From Thioclava atlantica (GTDB taxonomy: Bacteria; Pseudomonadota; Alphaproteobacteria; Rhodobacterales; Rhodobacteraceae): a stretch of DNA of 64,000 bases. The translations under genes were made by a program, and so were the position numbers. The notes under the pieces are model-generated. The model had not been told where the DNA came from. It did not search any database and was given only the letters and a program-made list of their open reading frames with translations. The stretch's first letter is position 1; every line of letters begins with the position of its first letter. Shown here piece by piece: positions 1-8,230 of this stretch. The DNA lies in assembly GCF_000737065.1 (NCBI RefSeq), contig NZ_AQRC01000011.1, positions 62,001 to 126,000 of the forward strand, in the 5' to 3' direction.

Positions 1-1
1 T

Positions 2-268
2 GTTCGAACGCAAGACGAGGCGATCGGGTTGGAGACGCTGCGCGCTGCGGCCGCCCGCAATCCGAGTTTCAGTTTCGAGGTGGTCGTCACGGCGCGCGAT
101 GGCAGGCTCACGGCCGAGCGCCTGATCGGCGCGGTCCCTTTCGCGATCCGGCAAGCCGATTTGTGGTTCTGCGGCCCAACCGGTCTGAAGGACGGGATTC
201 TCAAGGGCTTGAAAGCACAAGGCCAAACGCCTCGCCGTGTCCGCTTCGAGCAGTTCGAATTCGCCTGA
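2..268 (+). CDS. Flavin reductase, NAD(P)-binding C-terminus (5' truncated by window)
   Basis: The open frame runs in from the window edge, so only the last 88 residues are visible. They end with LWFCGPTGLKD followed by a terminal phenylalanine-rich tail (FEQFEF). This is the usual ending of ferredoxin-NADP reductase and ferric-reductase NAD-binding domains, in which the CGP motif contacts the nicotinamide end of the cofactor. The full protein is probably a membrane ferric-reductase-like or other FAD/NAD(P)H electron-transfer protein, but the part that would decide this lies outside the window. A strong terminator follows, so it ends its transcription unit. Confidence 0.7.
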   Translation, partial: VRTQDEAIGLETLRAAAARNPSFSFEVVVTARDGRLTAERLIGAVPFAIRQADLWFCGPTGLKDGILKGLKAQGQTPRRVRFEQFEFA

Positions 269-324
269 ACGCGGGGCAGGGCGCATAGCCATGCCAGCCC
301 TGTAGCCTGCGCTCGCATCTTTTT

Positions 325-356
325 GGCCCCGCCATCATCGGCGGGGCCATTTTTTT
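325..356 (+). terminator. Rho-independent terminator
   Basis: A perfect 9-bp stem (GGCCCCGCC / GGCGGGGCC) with a 6-nt loop is followed by a run of seven T. It closes the transcription unit of the truncated reductase gene. Confidence 0.9.
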
Positions 357-451
357 CCTGACGGCAAGCTGAAGGAGGAATCGCTGGGGCGTCAGGAAGC
401 CCTCAGGTCGACGCGCCAGATTTGTCTCATCAGACGAAAGGAGACCTTGCC

Positions 452-808
452 ATGAAAAAGACCCTGACCCTTCTCGCAGCGACAACGGCGCTGACCGCCG
501 CCATCGGCGTTCCTGCCTGGAGCGCGATGCAGGCCCCGGCCGACAGCATGCTTCGGCCCGTGGCCGCGCTCTTTGACGACGCCTCACAAGACATGCCTCT
601 CATTCTCGCAAGCGACGATGACGACCGCTGGCGGGACGGTTCGCGTCGCGGACACGACAATGACGATGATGATGATGACTGTGACGACGATGATGACGAC
701 GACGATTGTCGGGGCGGCGCCCGCAATCCCGCGCCCGCTGGAACGGTCGCTCCTCCTCAGAACGGCCTCTTCGGAAATGGCGCCCCTCCGCAGGTTCAGG
801 TGAACTGA
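452..808 (+). CDS. Secreted Asp-rich protein, unknown function
   Basis: 118 aa. The start is fixed by an AAAGGAG ribosome-binding site about 8 nt upstream. The N-terminus is a signal peptide (MKKTLTLL, hydrophobic stretch, probable cleavage after AWSA). The mature protein carries an acidic tract (residues about 54-87) made of runs of Asp broken by two Cys (DDDC) and a His/Arg segment, then a Pro/Gly/Asn-rich tail. No family is recognised. The acidic run suggests binding of divalent cations in the periplasm, which is inference. It is first in a block with the DUF2271, PepSY-reductase and ApbE genes, so it may serve the same redox module. The repeated GAC/GAT codons also create long spurious frames on both strands. 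Confidence 0.75.
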   Translation: MKKTLTLLAATTALTAAIGVPAWSAMQAPADSMLRPVAALFDDASQDMPLILASDDDDRWRDGSRRGHDNDDDDDDCDDDDDDDDCRGGARNPAPAGTVAPPQNGLFGNGAPPQVQVN

Positions 809-846
809 ACAGCTCCGAAGCCCCTCTCCGAATAAGGATACATCCG

Positions 847-1317
847 ATGAAATCGCTTCTCGCAACGCTCGCTCTCACCACCGCGCTAACGCTCCCCAGC
901 CTCGCCATGGCGCGGCCGGTGACACTGACCGCAACGCTCAATAATTACGGCGGCGACGGCGCCTATCTTGCGCTCTACGTCACAGATACCTCTGGAGCCT
1001 ATGTCGGCAGTCTCTGGATGGCTGGTGGCAAGTCCAAATACTACGAGCATCTGAGCGACTGGTACCGTGCCACGGGCGGCGATACTGCGCAGGTCAACGG
1101 CATTACCGGGGCCAGCGTCGGCGCGGGCCGCAGTCTTGAGATCACGCTTGATCTGGCTGATGCGCTGTTCGATGCGGGCTACACGCTCCACATCGACGCG
1201 GCCGTCGAGGACATGCGCGACAGTCCGAACGAGGTGGCGGTGCCGCTCACGACCGACGGCGCGGGCACGCCGGTGCGCGGGCGCCGGTACGTCGCCAGCT
1301 TCGCCTACGACATGTGA
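847..1317 (+). CDS. DUF2271 periplasmic protein with flavinylation-type TGAS motif
   Basis: 156 aa with a signal peptide (MKSLLATLALTTALTLPSLA, cleavage near AMA-RP) and an AAGGA ribosome-binding site. The mature domain (WMAGGKSKYY, SDWYRATGG, DMRDSPNEV, RRYVASFAYDM) is typical of DUF2271. Residues 87-90 read TGAS within NGITGAS. This resembles the S/T-G-A-S/T sites at which ApbE attaches FMN through a phosphoester bond to the last Ser/Thr (established for ApbE substrates; inferred here). The PepSY-reductase gene follows 11 nt downstream and apbE comes after that. The likely role is a periplasmic, FMN-carrying electron acceptor. Confidence 0.8.
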   Translation: MKSLLATLALTTALTLPSLAMARPVTLTATLNNYGGDGAYLALYVTDTSGAYVGSLWMAGGKSKYYEHLSDWYRATGGDTAQVNGITGASVGAGRSLEITLDLADALFDAGYTLHIDAAVEDMRDSPNEVAVPLTTDGAGTPVRGRRYVASFAYDM

Positions 1318-1328
1318 GGATCGGGGCC

Positions 1329-3536
1329 ATGATCCGTGCACTCCATCGCTGGCCGGGTCTTCTGGCCCTCGCGCTCGTCACGATTCTCGCGCTGAGTGGC
1401 GCGGCACTGTCGGTCTTCCCTGCGGCCGAACGGCTTGCCGCCCTGCAGCCGGAGACCGGGCTCACGGTCGCCGCCCTCGCGGACCGCATTCGGGCGGTCC
1501 ATCCGGGCGTGGAGCAGATCCGCCGGTCGCCCTCGGGCCGGATCACTGCCTACTGGTTCGATCAGGGCGCGCCGGGGGCCGCCGTGATCGACCCGGCGAC
1601 GGGTGAGGGCGTGGCCTCGGCCGACCCGAACCAGGCCGAACGCTGGCTCACCAACCTGCACCGCTCGCTGTTCCTCGGGGACGGCGGCCGCATCGCCATG
1701 GCCGCAGGGGCGGCCGCGATGCTGATCCTCTCGCTCTCCGGCGCGGCGCTGGTCGCGCGGCGGGCGGGAGGCTGGCGACACTGGTTCGCGCGCTTGCGCG
1801 GACCGCTTGCCGGGCGGCTGCACGTCGAGATCGCCCGGATCGCCGTCGTCGGCTTCGTTCTGTCTTCCACGACCGCCCTCTGGATGACGGCGTCGACCTT
1901 CGATCTCCTGCCGGATGGCGGCGCCATCCCGGCCATGCCGACCGAGGTCAGTGGAGCGACGGGGTTTGCGCTGGACCGGATGGCCACGCTGCAGCAGACG
2001 CCCGTCGCCGAGTTGCGCGAACTGAGCTTTCCCTATCCCGGCGACGCTACGGACGTCTTCACGCTGAAGACCGACCGTGGGACCGGGTATCTCGATCAGG
2101 GCACCGGGGCGCTGCTGGCCTGGACTGACCTGACCGGGTGGGAACGCGTTTCGGAAACCATCTACATGCTGCACACCGGACAGGGCGCGGCGACGCTTGG
2201 CCTCGTTTTGGGCCTGATGGCGCTCGGCGTCCCGGCCATGGGCGTGACTGGCGTTGTCGTCTGGCTCGCGGGACGGAGGGGGCGGCCGCGCATCCGAGGC
2301 AATCAGCCCGCGGGACGTGCCGAGACGATCCTGCTCGTCGGCAGCGAGGGCGGCAGCACCTGGGGATTTGCGGCCACGCTCCACACCGCACTGACGCAAG
2401 CCGGGCAGAAGGTACACACAACACCGATGTCGGCCTTCGCGCCAGAACGCTACGCTATGGCCCAGCGGATCATCCTGCTCGCCGCAACCTATGGCGACGG
2501 CGCGGCGCCCGCCTCGGCGAAGGGCTTTCTCGACCGGCTGAACGCGTGCGACCGGGCGGCGGACATCCCTCTTGCGGTGCTCGGCTTCGGCGATAGAAGC
2601 TTTCCGGCCTATTGCGCCTACGCGGAGTCCGTCGCAACTGCGGCAGAGGCGAAGGGCTGGCCCGAACTGCTGGCTTTCGACACAATCGACCGCCAGTCGC
2701 CGCAGGATTTCGCCCGCTGGGGCCGCGCACTGGGCGACGCTCTCAGGGTCGACCTCGAGCTGTCGCACCAGCCCGTCTTGCCGAAAACTGAAACGTTGAC
2801 CCTCGTCTCGCGCCGCGACTACGGCGCCGAGGTGCAGGCCCCGACCGCGATCCTCCGCTTCGCGCTTCCGCGCGTCACGCTCTGGCAGCGGCTGGTCGGG
2901 GCGGGCTTCGCGCGGTTCGAGGCCGGTGACCTGATCGGCGTCCTGCCGGAAGGAAGCGCCGTCCCGCGGCTCTATTCGCTCGCCTCCGCGCGCTGCGACG
3001 GCTTCATCGAGATCGTCGTGAAAAAGCACCCCGGCGGTCTCTGCTCGGGTCAGCTCACGGCCCTGGAGCCGGGCGATACGGTCACCGCCTTCCTCCGCCG
3101 CAACCCTGGCTTCCGTCCGGGGCCGAGCCGGGCACCGCTGATCCTGATCGGCGCGGGGACCGGCATCGGGCCGCTCGCGGGTTTTGTGCGCGGCAACACG
3201 CGCCGCAGGCCCATCCACCTCTTCTTCGGGATGCGGCATCCCAAAAGCGATTTCTTCTACGGCGAGGAACTGCCCGCCTGGCAGGATGAGGAACGCCTGG
3301 TGCGTCTGGTCATGGCGGTCTCGCGGGTGGAGCATCCGCACTACGTGCAGGACGCGTTGCGGGACGACGCGGCCCAGGTCACCAGACTGATCCGTGACGG
3401 GGCGCGCGTGATGGTCTGCGGCGGTCGTGAAATGGCGGCGGGCGTGGCCGATACGCTGGCCGAGATCCTCGCGCCGGCCGGGCTCACGCCGGCAGTCCTG
3501 AAGGCGGAGGGGCGGTATGTCGAAGATGTCTACTGA
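1329..3536 (+). CDS. PepSY-TM / flavodoxin / FAD-NAD(P) reductase fusion
   Basis: 735 aa. ATG 1329 is preferred over GTG 1314 because GAGGA lies 7 nt before it. Residues 1-325 form a PepSY-associated membrane region: an N-terminal TM (LHRWPGLLALALV), a second TM with the NLHRSLFLGDGGR loop, and further TMs. From about residue 333 there is a flavodoxin-like FMN domain (LLVGSEGGSTWGFA). From about 480 there is a CysJ-type FAD/NAD(P) domain with PRLYSLAS for FAD (about 545), LILIGAGTGIGPL for the nucleotide (about 603), VMVCGGREMA and a terminal aromatic (EDVY). It should carry electrons from cytoplasmic NAD(P)H across the membrane. Its partner is probably the DUF2271 protein just upstream. ApbE overlaps its 3' end by 20 bp. 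Confidence 0.9.
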   Translation: MIRALHRWPGLLALALVTILALSGAALSVFPAAERLAALQPETGLTVAALADRIRAVHPGVEQIRRSPSGRITAYWFDQGAPGAAVIDPATGEGVASADPNQAERWLTNLHRSLFLGDGGRIAMAAGAAAMLILSLSGAALVARRAGGWRHWFARLRGPLAGRLHVEIARIAVVGFVLSSTTALWMTASTFDLLPDGGAIPAMPTEVSGATGFALDRMATLQQTPVAELRELSFPYPGDATDVFTLKTDRGTGYLDQGTGALLAWTDLTGWERVSETIYMLHTGQGAATLGLVLGLMALGVPAMGVTGVVVWLAGRRGRPRIRGNQPAGRAETILLVGSEGGSTWGFAATLHTALTQAGQKVHTTPMSAFAPERYAMAQRIILLAATYGDGAAPASAKGFLDRLNACDRAADIPLAVLGFGDRSFPAYCAYAESVATAAEAKGWPELLAFDTIDRQSPQDFARWGRALGDALRVDLELSHQPVLPKTETLTLVSRRDYGAEVQAPTAILRFALPRVTLWQRLVGAGFARFEAGDLIGVLPEGSAVPRLYSLASARCDGFIEIVVKKHPGGLCSGQLTALEPGDTVTAFLRRNPGFRPGPSRAPLILIGAGTGIGPLAGFVRGNTRRRPIHLFFGMRHPKSDFFYGEELPAWQDEERLVRLVMAVSRVEHPHYVQDALRDDAAQVTRLIRDGARVMVCGGREMAAGVADTLAEILAPAGLTPAVLKAEGRYVEDVY

Positions 3537-4497
3537 GCTGGTGAAGGTCGCGCTGAACGGACCGACCATGGGCACACGCTGGTCCACGCTGTTCTTCGCG
3601 GAACCGGACTTCGACCCGGCCACGGTCCGCGTGGCGCTTCAGGCGGCTGTCGATGAGGTGGACGCACAGATGTCCACCTGGAAACCCGATAGCCACCTGA
3701 TGCGGCTCAATGCGGCGCCGGTCGGCGAATGGATCGCTGTTCCCGCGCGATTGCGCGAGGTGATACGCCTCGGCCTGGAGATCGGGCGCGCCTCCGGCGG
3801 GGCCTTCGATATCGGCATGGGCGACGCGGTTAAAGCTTGGGGCTTCGGGCCAGGAGACGTCACGCCGGATGGCATCCGCGCAGCGATGAAAAACCCTCGT
3901 TGCCCGGCGCATGAAGTCCTGGAGTTCGACGGCGACCACGTTCGCAAGACCGCGCCCGTCGCGCTCGACCTCAACGGTATCGCCAAGGGTTATGGCGTCG
4001 ACCGCCTGGCCGAGACCCTGCGCGATCATGGGATTTCCGCCGGACTCATAGGGATTGACGGCGAGATGCGGGCGATGGGTGTGCGGCCAGACGGCGAGGC
4101 CTGGACCATCGCGGTCGAGGCGCCGGACTCCGAGCGCCGAAGGCCGCATTCAATCCTCGCGCTGCAGGACGCGGCCGTCGCGACCTCGGGCGACTACCGC
4201 CACTGGGTCGAGGTGCAGGGTCGCCGTCTCTCGCACACAATGGATCCGAGACGCGGCGCGCCGCTGATCGCGTCGCCTGCCTCCGTCACCGTCGTTGCCC
4301 GCAGCTGTGCCGAGGCCGATGCCTGGGCAACGGTGCTTATGGTGCTCGGTCTCGACAAAGGAGCGAAACTCGCAAGAAAACAAGGGCTTGACGCCCTGTT
4401 CCTCCTGCGCGATGATGCAGGGAGCGCGAGGGGCGTAGGAGTCGGACGACTTTTTTCCGAAGAGCCAGCGGCGATGACCCCAGCAGAGGGGAGATAA
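3517..4497 (+). CDS. apbE: FAD:protein FMN transferase
   Basis: 326 aa. A GGAGG-type site precedes ATG 3517, which lies inside the end of the reductase gene, implying translational coupling. ApbE hallmarks are present: GPTMGTRWS at the N-terminus, DLNGIAKGYGVD near residue 150, IDGEMRAMG, HTMDPRRGAPL near 240, and DAWATVLMVLG, the Mg/FAD-binding region. The family transfers FMN from FAD to Thr/Ser of target proteins. No signal peptide or lipobox is visible, unlike many ApbE proteins, so it may act in the cytoplasm or the true start may be missed. The neighbouring DUF2271 protein is the obvious substrate. Confidence 0.92.
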   Translation: MSKMSTELVKVALNGPTMGTRWSTLFFAEPDFDPATVRVALQAAVDEVDAQMSTWKPDSHLMRLNAAPVGEWIAVPARLREVIRLGLEIGRASGGAFDIGMGDAVKAWGFGPGDVTPDGIRAAMKNPRCPAHEVLEFDGDHVRKTAPVALDLNGIAKGYGVDRLAETLRDHGISAGLIGIDGEMRAMGVRPDGEAWTIAVEAPDSERRRPHSILALQDAAVATSGDYRHWVEVQGRRLSHTMDPRRGAPLIASPASVTVVARSCAEADAWATVLMVLGLDKGAKLARKQGLDALFLLRDDAGSARGVGVGRLFSEEPAAMTPAEGR

Positions 4498-4502
4498 GCC
4501 GA

Positions 4503-6410
4503 ATGGACCAGACCCGCACCGATCGCTTCAAGACCGCAATTCTGCTTCTGGCCGTGATTGGTCTGATCGCGGGTCTTGCATTCTATTTCGCTGGCAGGCG
4601 CGACATCGCGAACATCGTCTGGTTCGCCGGGGTTGTTCCAGCCCTTGCCGCGCTCACAGTCGAGATCCTGCGCAGCATTGGACGCGGCGAGGTGGGCCTC
4701 GATATCGTCGCAGCGCTGTCGATGACTGCCGCGCTCGTCTTCGGTGAGACTCTCGCCGCGGCGGTCGTCGCGGTGATGTATTCCGGTGGCACCTTCCTCG
4801 AAAGCTTCGCAGAAGGCCGCGCCCGGCACGAGATGCACGACCTGTTGTCCCGAGTTCCGCGGACAGCGACACGGCATCGCAATGGCGGCCTCGAAGATAT
4901 ACCGCTTGAGGAAATCGCTCCCGGCGATCGGCTGCTGATCCGTCAGGGCGACGTGGTGCCGGTGGACGGCACGGTGGCCTCTGACGCGGCCTTTGTCGAT
5001 ACTTCGGCGCTGACCGGCGAGTCGCTACCGGTGCGGCTTGCACGCGGGGCCGAGGCCATGAGCGGCTCTACCAATGCAGGCGAGGCTTTCGACGTCACGG
5101 CGACCCGCGAGGCCAAGGACAGCACCTATGCCGGAATCGTCAGACTGGTCGAGGAGGCGCAGGCGTCCAAGGCACCGATGTCACGGCTGGCCGACCGATG
5201 GTCTCTGGGATTCCTGGCCGTCACCGTGACCATAGCCTTCGCTGCCTGGTGGTTCACCGGCGACCCCATCCGGGCCGTCGCCGTTCTGGTCGTGGCGACG
5301 CCCTGTCCGCTGATCCTCGCCGTTCCTGTGGCGCTGGTCGCGGGCCTGTCGCGAGCCGCGCATTTCGGCGTGCTGATCAAGGGCGCGGGGCCACTCGAAA
5401 CGATGGCGCGGATCCGCACGCTCATCCTCGACAAAACCGGAACGCTGACGGATGGCCGCCCGAAGATCGTGTCGATAAATAGTGCGGATGGCATGGACGA
5501 GGACGACATCCTGCTCTTTGCGGCATCCCTCGATCAGGCCTCCAAGCACCCAGTGGCACAGGCCGTCGTCGCCGCCGCGAAGGAGCGGGGCTTCTCTCTA
5601 CCCGTTCCGTCAGACGTGGCGGAGATTCCGGGCGAAGGCGTCGTCGGCTATGTCGAAGGCCGGAAGATCATCGTCGGCGGGGATGCCTTCGTCGCATCCC
5701 GCGTCGGACGGCGGCCCGGCGATCATTCCGCCATCGCCGCTGGTTCGGTCCTCGTTGCTGTCGCGGTCGACGGGCACATGGTAGGGCATCTCGTCATGTC
5801 CGATCCCCTGCGCGACGGCGCGGGCCAGATGCTGGACGGGCTGCGGCGCGAGGGGATCGCGCGTATCCTGCTCGCGACCGGAGACCGCGCTGACGTGGCC
5901 GAGCGTGTCACCGAAGGGCTTGGGCTCGACGGTCTGCGGGCCGGGCTGACACCGGACCAGAAAGTGTTGCTCGTTCTCACCGAGCGCAAGAACGGCCCGG
6001 TGATGATGGTGGGCGACGGGGTCAACGACGCGCCCGCGCTCGCAGCGGCAGACGTGGGCGTCGCCATGGGCGCACGGGGCGCGGCGGCCTCGGCGGAGGC
6101 GGCGGATGTCGTGCTGCTTGTCGACCGTATCGACCGCCTCGGGCCAGGGATCGAGATCGCGCGCGGCGCGCGCCGCATCGCTGTCGAAAGCGTTGTCGCC
6201 GGGATCGGCCTTTCGGTCATGGGCATGATCGCGGCGGCTTTCGGCTATCTCACTCCGGTGCAGGGGGCGCTCCTGCAGGAGGTCATCGACGTTGCAGTGA
6301 TCCTGAACGCCCTCCGCGCGCTGCGCATCGCGCCCCATGAACCCACTATTCCGAAACCAAAGGCTGTCTCCTCCGGGCAGGATGACATCGCGCAAGGAGC
6401 CACGCCATGA
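4503..6410 (+). CDS. Heavy-metal P-type ATPase, CPL type, no HMA domain
   Basis: 635 aa with GGGAG upstream. Motifs in order: actuator TGES (about residue 170), metal-site CPL in the sixth TM segment (ATPCPLILAVPVAL, about 266), phosphorylation DKTGTLTDG (about 309), the HP signature of the nucleotide domain (SKHPVAQAV), and the hinge GDGVNDAPAL (about 503). There is no N-terminal metal-binding domain. CPL in place of CPC means the metal cannot be named safely from sequence. It is probably a P1B efflux pump or metal loader. It starts 5 nt after apbE and overlaps the VIT-family gene by 4 bp, so all four genes probably form one operon. Confidence 0.9.
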   Translation: MDQTRTDRFKTAILLLAVIGLIAGLAFYFAGRRDIANIVWFAGVVPALAALTVEILRSIGRGEVGLDIVAALSMTAALVFGETLAAAVVAVMYSGGTFLESFAEGRARHEMHDLLSRVPRTATRHRNGGLEDIPLEEIAPGDRLLIRQGDVVPVDGTVASDAAFVDTSALTGESLPVRLARGAEAMSGSTNAGEAFDVTATREAKDSTYAGIVRLVEEAQASKAPMSRLADRWSLGFLAVTVTIAFAAWWFTGDPIRAVAVLVVATPCPLILAVPVALVAGLSRAAHFGVLIKGAGPLETMARIRTLILDKTGTLTDGRPKIVSINSADGMDEDDILLFAASLDQASKHPVAQAVVAAAKERGFSLPVPSDVAEIPGEGVVGYVEGRKIIVGGDAFVASRVGRRPGDHSAIAAGSVLVAVAVDGHMVGHLVMSDPLRDGAGQMLDGLRREGIARILLATGDRADVAERVTEGLGLDGLRAGLTPDQKVLLVLTERKNGPVMMVGDGVNDAPALAAADVGVAMGARGAAASAEAADVVLLVDRIDRLGPGIEIARGARRIAVESVVAGIGLSVMGMIAAAFGYLTPVQGALLQEVIDVAVILNALRALRIAPHEPTIPKPKAVSSGQDDIAQGATP

Positions 6411-7108
6411 GCCGCCTCTCGCATTCCGAAATCCACATGGTGCATCGCATCGGCTGGCTGCGGGCCGCCGTTCTCGGCGCGAACGACGGGCTGGTGTCGA
6501 CGGCAAGCCTCGTGGTCGGCGTCGCCGCAGCAGGATCGGGAAAGCCGGAGGTCCTTATAGCGGGGCTGGCTGGCCTCGTGGCCGGCGCGATGTCCATGGC
6601 GGCAGGCGAGTACGTCTCAGTCAGTTCTCAGACTGACGCGGAAAACGCTGACCTTGCGCGCGAGACCCGCGAACTGGCGGAAACACCCGAGGCCGAACTC
6701 GAAGAACTTACCCAAATCTATGTCGAGCGAGGGCTGGACCGAGACCTTGCCGAAAAGGTGGCCGTGCAACTGACCGAACGTGACGCGCTCGGATCGCATG
6801 CCCGCGACGAGCTTGGCATCTCCGAGACCGTGACAGCCCGCCCGATCCAGGCCGCCTTGGTGTCGGCGCTGACCTTCGCCGTGGGTGCGGTGCTGCCCTT
6901 GATCGTCGTACTGGTCGTCCCGGATGCACGGATCGTTTTCTTGGTCGCCGTGTCGACGATCCTCGGCCTCGCGGTTCTTGGTGGATTAGGCGCTTCTGCT
7001 GGCGGTGCTGGTGTTATTCGAGGTGCTGCAAGGGTCACGCTCTGGGGTGCACTCGCCATGGCGGCGACCGCTGGAGTCGGTGCGCTGTTCGGGGTCGCCG
7101 TAGGCTAG
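6407..7108 (+). CDS. VIT1/CCC1-family Fe2+/Mn2+ transporter
   Basis: 233 aa, joined to the ATPase gene by an ATGA overlap. It shows the VIT family signature: LRAAVLGANDGLVSTASLVVGVAAAG in TM1 (metal-binding Asp), AGAMSMAAGEYVSVSSQTDAE in TM2, a cytoplasmic Glu-rich metal-binding helix (TPEAELEELTQIYVERGLD), and three more TM segments. The family moves Fe2+ or Mn2+ out of the cytoplasm. Its last codons are overlapped on the opposite strand by an H-NS-like remnant, which marks the likely edge of this cargo block. Confidence 0.9.
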   Translation: MSRLSHSEIHMVHRIGWLRAAVLGANDGLVSTASLVVGVAAAGSGKPEVLIAGLAGLVAGAMSMAAGEYVSVSSQTDAENADLARETRELAETPEAELEELTQIYVERGLDRDLAEKVAVQLTERDALGSHARDELGISETVTARPIQAALVSALTFAVGAVLPLIVVLVVPDARIVFLVAVSTILGLAVLGGLGASAGGAGVIRGAARVTLWGALAMAATAGVGALFGVAVG

Positions 7109-7249
7109 GGAGTAGCCGAGGTCTCGGGCGGAAGCTTCCACGTTGGCGCGGGCTTCCACCTTGTGCCGATCTTCGAATGTGGCAATCGCTTTGGCGACGT
7201 CATTCTGCATTTTCTTCAGCTCGCTGAGCGACAGTACGTCGAGATCGAA
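7100..7249 (-). pseudogene. Remnant of an H-NS/HvrA-family nucleoid protein
   Basis: The minus-strand frame here encodes FDLDVLSLSELKKMQ, then DVAKAIATFEDR, then EARDLGYSLA-like residues. This is the N-terminal oligomerisation helix of alphaproteobacterial H-NS (HvrA/MvaT-like) proteins. No ATG start is in place, and the C-terminal DNA-binding motif is absent, because the frame runs into the antisense of the transporter gene. It appears truncated at both ends, presumably by the rearrangement that joined the metal cargo to the plasmid backbone. Confidence 0.55.
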
Positions 7250-7686
7250 AGCAGCCGTTGGTGCGGTCCGTGTCCTGAATATTCCGGTATCGATAGCCCG
7301 TCGCGGCAAGGCCCTGCATTCCGCAGCACGGAAGGGCAGGGGGGCGAGAGCCGGTGATAGCCACTTGGGCCGCTAGCGGCGTGCTGGGCTTTGGGTCAAA
7401 CAGTCCCGATGGGCAAGGGGACATGGTCTGGCATGGGCTCCCCGTATCTCTCTGTCTCCTGGGCCATCCCTTCGACTGACAATCCCCTAATCCCGTTCGA
7501 TCTCCTGCGCGCAACCCCGCGTCAGTCCGGGCCGTGTTGGCCGCCTTTGGCGTCCTGCCCGCTCCACCCCGGTCCTCTGGGGGTGTCCGGTGTCCATGCT
7601 GTCCACCGTGCACGCGTCACCCGACGGGCTTTTTCAGGGTCTTGTCGAAGGGACGGTCCCGAAGACAGGAAACACAGGAGCTTATC
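7250..7686. other. Non-coding stretch upstream of ssb
   Basis: About 440 bp between the H-NS remnant and ssb. No frame with family-like content and no strong inverted repeat was seen. It must contain the ssb promoter. An AGGAG ribosome-binding site sits at about 7677-7681. Confidence 0.4.
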
Positions 7687-8091
7687 ATGCAGAACATCGT
7701 CATCCTCGCCGGCAACATCGGTCAGACCCCCGAAGTCCGCACCACCCAGAGCGGCACCAAGATCACCAACTTCAGCCTCGCCACCTCGCGCCCCCGCCTC
7801 TCGGAAGGCCGTGTGATGCGCGACGAGAACGGCTACCGTGTCATGGACACCGAATGGCACCGCATCACCTGCTTCAACGGTCTCGGCAAGACGGTCGCGG
7901 AGCATTGCGAAAAGGGCATGAAGGTCCTCGTCCACGGTCGCATTCACTACACCAAGTGGATCGACAGCATGGGGAACGACCGCTACGGCTGCGAGATCAT
8001 CGCCGAGAAGGTCGACTTCCTGAGCCGTCCGAAGTCGGCCGAGAACGAAAACCCCGAGCTGGTCGACCGCGACGACGAGATCCCGTTCTGA
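7687..8091 (+). CDS. ssb: Single-stranded DNA-binding protein
   Basis: 134 aa. An OB-fold SSB begins MQNIVILAGNIGQTPEVR, followed by NFSLATSR, TEWHRITCFN, GMKVLVHGRI and the C-terminal acidic tip DDEIPF that binds partner proteins. The linker is very short (about 20 residues), so the protein is smaller than a chromosomal SSB (about 170 aa). This fits plasmid-borne SSBs that coat the strand entering during conjugation. A hairpin follows the stop codon. Confidence 0.93.
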   Translation: MQNIVILAGNIGQTPEVRTTQSGTKITNFSLATSRPRLSEGRVMRDENGYRVMDTEWHRITCFNGLGKTVAEHCEKGMKVLVHGRIHYTKWIDSMGNDRYGCEIIAEKVDFLSRPKSAENENPELVDRDDEIPF

Positions 8092-8112
8092 GGAACGGGG
8101 TCTCCCCCTCGG

Positions 8113-8136
8113 GCCCGGCGGGTTAAACCGCCGGGC
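8113..8136 (+). terminator. Hairpin after ssb
   Basis: A perfect 9-bp stem (GCCCGGCGG / CCGCCGGGC) with a 6-nt loop lies 22 nt after the stop codon. There is no T-run, so intrinsic termination is only probable. Confidence 0.5.
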
Positions 8137-8230
8137 TAAAAGTCTCTTCGGGCCACTGGAAAAGGCACCCACGCTTGCCTTCCGGTGCTGAGCGCCTTGA
8201 ATGCGCCTAATTGTTCAACATGCGCACGAG

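Noticed and set aside
1305-3623. A 772-codon open frame on the minus strand across the reductase gene
   Set aside because: It is antisense to a protein with clear flavodoxin and FAD/NAD motifs, is rich in Arg/Asp/Gly, and has no family-like segment. High GC creates such long shadows.
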